Assembly (NCBI GenBank): GCA_022822575.1
Contig: JAJEBJ010000006.1
Location: 1 to 11,697 of the forward strand
Reading direction: 5' to 3'
DNA length: 11,697 nt
From: Alphaproteobacteria bacterium
GTDB lineage: Bacteria; Pseudomonadota; Alphaproteobacteria; SP197
Shown here: piece after piece, positions 6,510 to 11,697 of the stretch
Position numbering within the stretch: position 1 is the first letter of the stretch
Layout: every line of letters begins with the position of its first letter
Made by a program: the position numbers and the translations under genes
Notes under the pieces: generated by a model
What the model was told of the DNA's origin: nothing
Database searches by the model: none
What the model saw: only the letters and a program-made list of their open reading frames with translations

Positions 6510-7574
6510 TCAGCGCAGGGAGAGACGCGGCCGGTCGCATCCTGCGTCGACGGGAGGCAGGTTCTCGCCGTAGGCCGATCTGAGGTCATCGTAGTAGAGC
6601 CTGAGACCCCGTGAGATCGGGTAGGGTCGCGGCGTGTCGAGCCAGGCGCGCAGCATAAGACGCCCGCGATCCTCTCCCGGGTCATCGGTGAAGGCATTGC
6701 GTGCGTGCAGCGTGTTGTAGTTGTTGATGAAGTAGGCCTCGCCTTCGTCCAGTGCGAGTGTCAGGACGATGTCCTCGCGTTCGCACATGTGGGCGAAGAG
6801 ATCGAAGGCTTCGACGGCGGTGGCGGTCAGGATTGTGCCGGCAAGTTCTGCCGCCTGACGGACCTGGGGTGCCAGGTAGCAGACCGAGATCCGCCCGTCG
6901 TTCCAGGAGAGGACCGGAACATCGTACTCGCTGTAGCCCTTGGTGGGCCGGTCCGGAGGCTCTTCCCCCCAGCCCACCGGAAACCCCCTGAAGAGGGGTT
7001 CGAGAAGTTCGGGGCGTGACGCGCTAATCTCGTCATGGATGGCAAGGGCGCTCGCCAGCCTCGATTCCCCGCCCTCACGGGCCCTGCGTACGCACAGCAT
7101 GCCGAGGACGGCCCCCATGTCGGTGTGCAGGGTTTGCCGGCCGGCCCTCTCGTAGCCCCTGAGTTCGAGGATCCGGTCCGGACGGTGGGTCACGAAGCCA
7201 ATGCGCTCCCTCCGCTTGCTCTGGCTGAGCAGGCGTCCCATGTGGCAGCAGAAGACACGGTACATGTGCGCGATGGCGCGCTCGTCGTGGTCCTTCACGG
7301 GGAAGCCGCGCACGATGGCCATTCCGCGGCCTTTCATCAGCACGGCTGCGAGGCCGTCGATGGTCCGGTCGAGACCGGGCAGGGACACATCCTCGCGGCA
7401 GAGAGGATCGGGCAAGCTCCCGCCGCATGCGCGCCATTGCGCGATGGCGTCTTCGAGGGCGGCGATGTCGCGGCCGGTGAGGTCCACGGAGAGTTCTTCC
7501 GGCGAAGCGAAATCGCCCGGTCGCCAGGCCGAAGGGTGGCGCGTGTCAGCCGCGTTCACGCGGACTTCCCGCAT
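6510..7574 (-). CDS. TauD/TfdA-family Fe(II)/2-oxoglutarate dioxygenase
   Basis: A 354-residue oxygenase without the zinc domain of the first dioxygenase. The core starts near 'GRGMAIVRGFPV' (82-93). Iron ligands are H150 and D152 in 'TLHTDMGAV', followed by 'REGGESRLAS', the family's usual strand after the HxD motif, and distal H290 in 'NNYNTLHARNAF'. The 2-oxoglutarate arginine lies in 'RGRLMLRAW' (R305 or R309). The C-terminus 'SRGLRLYYDDLRSAYGENLPPV' region is intact. ATG 7574 has no strong ribosome-binding site; GTG 7559, five codons on, follows GGGAAG and is an alternative. It starts 50 nt after the stop of the solute-binding protein gene on the same strand, so an operon is likely, and the imported compound or a product is its plausible substrate. 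Family is secure; substrate unknown. Confidence 0.92.
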   Translation of the reverse strand: MREVRVNAADTRHPSAWRPGDFASPEELSVDLTGRDIAALEDAIAQWRACGGSLPDPLCREDVSLPGLDRTIDGLAAVLMKGRGMAIVRGFPVKDHDERAIAHMYRVFCCHMGRLLSQSKRRERIGFVTHRPDRILELRGYERAGRQTLHTDMGAVLGMLCVRRAREGGESRLASALAIHDEISASRPELLEPLFRGFPVGWGEEPPDRPTKGYSEYDVPVLSWNDGRISVCYLAPQVRQAAELAGTILTATAVEAFDLFAHMCEREDIVLTLALDEGEAYFINNYNTLHARNAFTDDPGEDRGRLMLRAWLDTPRPYPISRGLRLYYDDLRSAYGENLPPVDAGCDRPRLSLR

Positions 7575-7624
7575 GGCAAGGGGTCAACCCGCGGCATGGT
7601 CCGGGTGGATGGGCATAAAGGGGG

Positions 7625-9403
7625 TTACGGCGGTTCATGCCACCACGCCCAGATGTCGCTGCCATAGAGAACCGACCGTTGCGGCCGCCTGAGCGAAGAC
7701 CAGTAGGCAACGAGATCCTCCGTGCGATGGTAGAGGGGAAGGACGTGGCGGCCCCACATCAGGACCCGGTCGAGTGCCCTGGCTGCTGCTTCGAGGTCTT
7801 CCCTCGATCGGGCATCGGAGAGGGACGTGATGATCGAATCGAGGATTGGACTGCGGATGCCGGCGTAATTCCGGCTTCCCTCGTCATCGGCCGAATTGGT
7901 CCCCCAATAGATCCACTGTTCATTGCCCGGGGATAGCGAGACACCCCAGCGCCAGACGAGGGCGTCAAAGTCGAACTGCCGCATGCGGTTGCGGTGCTGT
8001 GCGGCATCGACCGTCCGCATGACGGGACGGATGCCGAGACGTTCGAGGTTGGCAAACCAGGCAAGGAAAATCCGTTCTTCGCGGGGGTCGTTGAGCAGCA
8101 GTTCAAAGGTCAAGGGATCGCCTGTCGCCGCACTGACAAGGTCGCCGTCACGCAGGACGTAACCCGCCTCCTGCAACAGGCGCGTCGCCTCCTTCAGGCG
8201 CTGGCGCAGGGTCCCTTCGGCCGGTGACCAGGGCCTTTCGAAAATGACGGGCTCCAGTTCGTTCTCCCAGGGCTCGAGGAAGGCGCGTTCCCTTCCCGCC
8301 GCGGGACCTCTTGCCCGGAGCATGGAGTTGTCGAAGAGGCTTGTCGTCCGCGTGTACTGGCCATGGAGCAGGTTCTCGTTGATCCAGTCGAAGTCAAAGG
8401 CGAGTCCCAGGGCATCGCGTACCCGGACATCGTCGAACGGGGCCCTTCTGTGGTTCCACGCGGCGGCGTAGAGGCCCGACGGGCGCCCGCTCGTCACGGA
8501 GGCCATGATGATGCGGCCGTCATCACGCGCCGGGACGTCATAGCCCGTAACCCAGCGCCTGCTGTCGCCCTCGAAGCGTATGTTGGCATCACCGGCCAGG
8601 AACGCCTGATGGGCGACATTGGAGTCCCGGTACCAGGTGTACGTGATCGTGTCGAAATTGTGGCGGCCGATGCTTTGCGGCAGGTCACGGCCCCAGTAGT
8701 CCGGATCACGCCGGTAGACGACACGATGGCCCGCATCGATGGTCTCGACCCGGTAGGGGCCTGTTCCGACGGGAATCTCGAGACTGGTTTCGGTGAAGAC
8801 CACGGTCTCGAAGTACGTCTTCGAAAGGACCGGCATGAGACCCAGCAGCATGGGAAGTTCCCAGTTGTCTCCCCTGAGGTCGAAGGAGACGGCCAGTGGG
8901 CCAAGTTTCCGGACGCTCGTGACGCCGGAAAAGTATGTCTGCGTGTGGGGACGGCCGTCATTGAGCAGCGAATCGAAGGTGAAGAGCACGTCATCGGCCG
9001 TCACTGCCGATCCGTCATGGAAGCGGGCGCGGGGGTCCAGGTGGAAGACGATGTTCGTCCGGTCGTCCGCCATGTCGATGGCGCGCGCCACCTGGGGATA
9101 GAGCGTGAACGGCTCGTCGGGGGAGCGATAGAGCAGTGACTGAAAGACCAGCGGCTTGAGGCCGCTCGCGGGGATTCCCTGGACGATGTAGGGATTCATG
9201 CTGTCGAACGTGCCGACAACGGCAAGGCTCAGATCTCCACCCTCGGGCGCCTCCCGGTTGACCCAGGGAAAGTGGTCCCGGGGCCCGTCCGGAAAGACCT
9301 CGTCGCCGTGCATCGAGAGGGCATGGGTTTCTTCCGCGATGGCGGTGCTGGATGGGAGTGCCATCGCTGCGGCGACAAGCACTCCCGCGAGGAAACGGTG
9401 CAT
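7625..9403 (-). CDS. ABC transporter solute-binding protein, family 5 (YejA-like)
   Basis: A 592-residue periplasmic binding protein. ATG 9403 is preceded by AGGA and begins a typical signal peptide: 'MHRF', a hydrophobic core, and a type I cleavage site 'AIA|EE' after residue 23; there is no lipobox cysteine. Right after it, 'ALSMHGDEVFPDGPRDHFPW' is the characteristic start of YejA-like binding proteins for oligopeptides and peptide-like compounds. The family 5 fold follows, with 'ARFHDGSAVTADDVLFTFDS' (core of the SBP_bac_5 domain), 'GTGPYRVE' and 'DPDYWGRDLP'. The C-terminus 'VLPLYHRTEDLVAYWSS' is also typical. Length matches the group. The frame stays open upstream to 9745, but that 114-codon extension has no recognisable domain and precedes a clear signal peptide, so it is rejected. 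The next gene downstream is a TauD-type dioxygenase, not a permease, so membrane and ATPase partners must lie elsewhere. Confidence 0.94.
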   Translation of the reverse strand: MHRFLAGVLVAAAMALPSSTAIAEETHALSMHGDEVFPDGPRDHFPWVNREAPEGGDLSLAVVGTFDSMNPYIVQGIPASGLKPLVFQSLLYRSPDEPFTLYPQVARAIDMADDRTNIVFHLDPRARFHDGSAVTADDVLFTFDSLLNDGRPHTQTYFSGVTSVRKLGPLAVSFDLRGDNWELPMLLGLMPVLSKTYFETVVFTETSLEIPVGTGPYRVETIDAGHRVVYRRDPDYWGRDLPQSIGRHNFDTITYTWYRDSNVAHQAFLAGDANIRFEGDSRRWVTGYDVPARDDGRIIMASVTSGRPSGLYAAAWNHRRAPFDDVRVRDALGLAFDFDWINENLLHGQYTRTTSLFDNSMLRARGPAAGRERAFLEPWENELEPVIFERPWSPAEGTLRQRLKEATRLLQEAGYVLRDGDLVSAATGDPLTFELLLNDPREERIFLAWFANLERLGIRPVMRTVDAAQHRNRMRQFDFDALVWRWGVSLSPGNEQWIYWGTNSADDEGSRNYAGIRSPILDSIITSLSDARSREDLEAAARALDRVLMWGRHVLPLYHRTEDLVAYWSSLRRPQRSVLYGSDIWAWWHEPP

Positions 9404-9910
9404 GGCAGGTCCTATCTTGCTGCCTGAATCGTGACCAACGGCGGCGTCGACGCAACAGGTTTCTCGCCGGCTAAGAGATTGAAGGGCGCGACCGGACGAG
9501 GAGTCCACATGTGAACCGGGCCACGCTAGATGATTGTCGCAATGCCAAGGTTCTGGGAAACCGGTCGGGAACGCTCGCCAGATGTGCCGGTCCAGCACGA
9601 ACACCCCTCTCTCGCCGATGGATCGCAGATGTTGATTCGTGCGCATTCCATGGGTGACAAGCCGGATGGACGACTTGATGCGAGCGAAGCGCTCGGATTG
9701 CCAAATGTTCGCGACGGGATCGCCGAGGGGTGACGCGTTAACCAAGGGGGGCCTTTGTCAGAAAGTCCCGTTCACCAGATCGAATGGCGAGACGCCGAGA
9801 CGCGCTTCGTCGACCTCAATGCGCATCGCGGAATCGATGGTCAGGTGTTTTGCTCATCAACTCCTGGAGAAGTGTGTATAACCGAGGCCCATCGGACAGG
9901 GCTTCGAACC
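9404..9910. other. About 500 bp without a convincing gene
   Basis: Between the SBP start and the DUF433 start, open frames exist on both strands (for example plus 9530-9733, and the minus frame continuous with the SBP), but none shows a known domain or consistent third-position bias. It must hold the SBP promoter, which I could not locate. A TATAAC hexamer lies at 9877-9882, and TTG 9755 after AAGGGGGG could start a longer DUF433 protein. Decayed gene remnants are possible. Confidence 0.5.
9877..9882 (+). promoter_or_regulatory. Candidate -10 element for the DUF433 gene
   Basis: TATAAC matches the sigma-70 -10 consensus at five of six positions and stands 28 nt before GTG 9911, giving a short leader. 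No good -35 lies 16-18 nt upstream (the best is TTGCTC with a 21-nt spacer), so it is uncertain. Confidence 0.28.
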
Positions 9911-10165
9911 GTGGAGAGGAAGCGTAGCGATCTGCTCAGGCGCATCACAGCCCGCCCCGACGTCTTCGGCGGCAAGCCCATTATCCGGGACATGCGGATC
10001 TCGGTGGAGTTCATCCTAGGTCTGCTGGCGCAGGGCGTGACGCCGGAAGACATCCTGGACGATTATCCCGATCTGGAGCCGGATGATATCCGTGCCTGTA
10101 CGGCCTACGCGCACGCGGTCATCGCCAGAGAAACCCTGTCGGCCGTGACCGTCGTCGAACTATGA
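9911..10165 (+). CDS. DUF433-domain antitoxin-like protein
   Basis: An 84-residue protein with a DUF433 core: 'ITARPDVFGGKPIIRDMRIS' (12-31), 'VEFILGLLAQGVTPEDIL' and 'DDYPDLEPDDIRACTAYA'. DUF433 proteins resemble VapB-type antitoxins with a winged-helix-like fold and often precede a PIN-like DUF5615 toxin gene. I chose GTG 9911 because it gives the usual family length, follows a TATAAC element, and third-position G/C is clearly lower upstream. The same frame is open back to TTG 9755, which has a better ribosome-binding site (AAGGGGGG) and would add 52 residues with no recognised domain. No DUF5615 gene follows: an ATG overlapping the stop codon opens only a 13-codon frame. It is either a solitary family member or the survivor of a toxin-antitoxin pair. 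Confidence 0.85.
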   Translation: MERKRSDLLRRITARPDVFGGKPIIRDMRISVEFILGLLAQGVTPEDILDDYPDLEPDDIRACTAYAHAVIARETLSAVTVVEL

Positions 10166-10330
10166 GGTGCTGCGTCAATCGGCGTGTGGCGTGCAGTCTC
10201 TGAAACAGGCGTGCCCGATCCGGTGCTCTCCGTCGTAAAGGTCCTCAGTCCGTTCGTTGAGTATGGCAAGATTGCGGCGTTCGATGCCCACAACACGTTT
10301 CTGCTCTGGCGGTTCCCCTGGCAATCCGCT
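10166..10330. other. Convergent intergenic region, possible small ORF on minus strand
   Basis: These 165 bp lie between the convergent DUF433 and SnoaL genes and look less GC-rich than their neighbours. A minus-strand frame begins at TTG 10324, three codons after the SnoaL stop and in the same frame, and runs 49 codons to 10175 ('...VVGIERRNLAILNERTEDLYD...'). The plus strand is also open here in the DUF433 frame. I recognise neither product and see no terminator hairpin. Confidence 0.25.
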
Positions 10331-10771
10331 TTAGGCCGGCCGGTTCGCGGGCGCTCCGACGGACAGACCGAGGTCCTGCATCACGCTCGCCGGATTGTAG
10401 TAGGCGACGATCCTGGTGATCCGGCCGTCCCGGAAGTCGGCGATCATCGCGAAATCGAAGGCGATCCTGGCCCCGGCCGCGGCGACTCCGTAGAGCGGCG
10501 CGCCGTCGTGTGTCATCTCGAGGCGGACTTCCGTTGCAACGCGGCAGCCGCCGATCGTCTTGCGCAAGGGTGTCGCACGGCGGTCGCTCGATGCCTCGAA
10601 CCATCCCGAAGCATAACGTCTGAACGCATCGCGGCCGTGAAGCGGTTCCTGTCCGGCGTTGTCGCTGTAGACGATATCCTCGGCGCATCCCGCAACGAAG
10701 CCGTCGAGGTCGCCGGCCGAGAAGGCTGCCCAGGCCGCATCGATCGCCTCGCTCATCCGTTCGGGCGTCAT
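10331..10771 (-). CDS. SnoaL/NTF2-fold (ketosteroid isomerase-like) protein
   Basis: A 146-residue single-domain protein of the NTF2-like superfamily, small cone-shaped alpha+beta barrels found in isomerases, polyketide cyclases and many uncharacterised proteins. The pattern is clear: helix 'AIDAAWAAFSAGDLDGFVAG' (about 8-27), 'CAEDIVYSDNAGQEPLHGRD' where the last residues mark the usual G-x-x-A turn, helix 'AFRRYASGWFEAS', then the strands 'EVRLEMTHDGAPLYG', 'RIAFDFAMIADFRDGRITRI' and 'YYNPASVMQDLGL', a typical SnoaL ending. ATG 10771 has GGAG 8 nt upstream. The longer frame to 11626 runs antisense through the hydantoinase gene and is rejected. It is divergent from the hydantoinase. The specific reaction is not predictable. 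Confidence 0.88.
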   Translation of the reverse strand: MTPERMSEAIDAAWAAFSAGDLDGFVAGCAEDIVYSDNAGQEPLHGRDAFRRYASGWFEASSDRRATPLRKTIGGCRVATEVRLEMTHDGAPLYGVAAAGARIAFDFAMIADFRDGRITRIVAYYNPASVMQDLGLSVGAPANRPA

Positions 10772-10806
10772 CGTCTCATCTCCGGGATCCTTTTCGACAG
10801 GCCGGG

Positions 10807-10836
10807 ATTCTATCCGGCGGACCGACCGTGCGTCCA
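10807..10836 (-). promoter_or_regulatory. Candidate sigma-70 promoter of the SnoaL-like gene
   Basis: On the minus strand TGGACG (10831-10836, 4 of 6 matches) precedes TAGAAT (10807-10812, 5 of 6 matches) with an 18-nt spacer. Transcription would start near 10800, giving a leader of about 29 nt to ATG 10771. Confidence 0.35.
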
Positions 10837-10894
10837 AGGGAACGACCGCTGCGATGGGTGGGACACGCGGGAAGACACGGGAGCACCTTGTGGT

Positions 10895-10928
10895 TTGACA
10901 AATCGTCACCGGCCCCGAAGGGTTCGGG
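10895..10928 (+). promoter_or_regulatory. Perfect -35 hexamer and adjacent small dyad upstream of hydantoinase
   Basis: TTGACA at 10895-10900 is a perfect -35 box oriented towards the hydantoinase gene, but no good -10 lies 16-18 nt downstream. The expected -10 position is covered by a dyad, CCCGAA (10914-10919) and TTCGGG (10923-10928) with a 3-nt loop. A poor promoter needing an activator bound at the dyad is one reading; chance is another. Confidence 0.25.
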
Positions 10929-10997
10929 CACTGTACTTGCGGACCAGTGAACCGGCCCGGCGTACAAGGAACATGCGGACAAGCCGGGGAAGCGGGA

Positions 10998-11697
10998 TGT
11001 CCTATCGCGTCGGAGTCGATATCGGAGGCACGTTCACCGACTTCTTCGTGTTCGACGAAACCACCCTGGAGACACAGGCCCTGAAGGTGCCGTCGCGTCC
11101 GGACAGGCCGGGCGCCGAGGTGCTGGAAGGAATCCGCCAGCTCGAAGCGCGTTTCGGCATCGCTCCAGGCGAGATCGCCCATTTCAGCCATGGTACCACC
11201 GTGGGCGTGAACACCGTGATCCAGCGCAAGGGCATCAGGCTCTGCCACTTCACGACCGAGGGGTTCGTCGACGTGCTGGAGGTGGCCCGGCTGAGAACGC
11301 CGGATGTCTACAACCTGCTTTCGAAACGCCCCGCTCCGCTCATCCCCAGGGAGCGGGTCTTTCCGGTTGCGGGACGTCTGGCCAGCGACGGCAGTGAACT
11401 TCGACCGGTCGACAGGGCCAGCGTCGAGACCGCTGTCGCAAAGGCGCGCGAGGCGCACGCCGAAGGCATCGTCGTGTCGCTCCTCAACGCCTACCGCAAT
11501 CCCGCCCATGAACACGAGGTGGCCGACATGGTGCGGGAGATGGCGCCGGAACTTCGCGTGTTCTGCTCCACCGACGTCTGGTCGATCATCCGCGAGTACG
11601 AGCGCACGATCACCGCCGTCATCCACGCCTACGTGCAGCCGCGCGTCAGCCGTTATCTGGCATCGCTGCAGGACGCGCTGCGCGAGGCGGGCGTGCC
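10998..11697 (+). CDS. Hydantoinase/oxoprolinase subunit A (5' part, cut by window edge)
   Basis: The first 233 codons of a HyuA-type ATP-dependent amidohydrolase; full-length family members are about 680-700 residues, so roughly two thirds lie outside. 'RVGVDIGGTFTDFFVFD' (4-20) is the ASKHA phosphate-binding motif that opens the Hydant_A_N domain, and 'HFSHGTTVGVNTVIQRKG' is the second nucleotide-site motif. 'EYERTITAVIHAYVQPRVSRYL' near the end is the junction into the Hydantoinase_A domain. ATG 10998 follows GGGGAAGCGGG, an acceptable ribosome-binding site. Family activities include N-methylhydantoin and 5-oxoproline hydrolysis, and acetone or acetophenone carboxylation; a hyuB partner would be expected just beyond the window. 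It is divergent from the SnoaL-like gene. Family secure, substrate open. Confidence 0.94.

Noticed and set aside
9404..9745. 114-codon N-terminal extension of the solute-binding protein
   Set aside because: An intact signal peptide with its own ribosome-binding site begins at 9403, and the extension has no recognisable features.
10331..11626. 431-codon minus-strand frame ending in the SnoaL gene
   Set aside because: Only the last 146 codons form the SnoaL fold; the upstream part is antisense to the hydantoinase motifs, and a ribosome-binding site supports ATG 10771.

Overview
The window looks like a piece of a GC-rich proteobacterial chromosome, most likely alphaproteobacterial. The evidence is a strong G/C third-position bias, long antisense shadow frames, and the gene mix: a LysR regulator, two Fe(II)/2-oxoglutarate dioxygenases, a family 5 solute-binding protein and a HyuA-type hydantoinase. 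No rRNA, tRNA, IS element, CRISPR array or phage gene was seen. The first and last genes are cut by the window edges.

Layout. 1-906 (-) is a LysR regulator, divergent from a gamma-butyrobetaine hydroxylase-like dioxygenase at 1055-2269 (+). That gene converges on a class V PLP aminotransferase at 2315-3556 (-). A secreted protein of unknown function (3705-4514, -) precedes the aminotransferase and is divergent from a CLC chloride channel/transporter with two CBS domains (4775-6499, +). The CLC gene converges, with a 10-nt gap, on a TauD-type dioxygenase (6510-7574, -). That dioxygenase lies 50 nt downstream of, and is probably co-transcribed with, a YejA-like periplasmic solute-binding protein (7625-9403, -). 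About 500 bp without a convincing gene follow, then a DUF433 antitoxin-like gene (9911-10165, +), a SnoaL/NTF2-fold protein (10331-10771, -) and the 5' part of a hydantoinase A gene (10998 to the edge, +).

How the genes may work together. The SBP, the two dioxygenases, the PLP aminotransferase and the hydantoinase fit scavenging and oxidation of small nitrogenous compounds such as quaternary amines, amino acid derivatives, small peptides or cyclic amides. The LysR gene probably controls at least the divergent GBBH-like dioxygenase. This joint pathway is inference; the gene families themselves are well supported.

No clearly new multi-gene system is proven here. The items most worth a second look are a CLC protein lacking both canonical proton-coupling glutamates, two mutually exclusive hairpins upstream of it, an uncharacterised secreted protein with a WGDCPSGC motif, an SBP paired with an oxygenase instead of permeases, and a DUF433 gene without an adjacent toxin.
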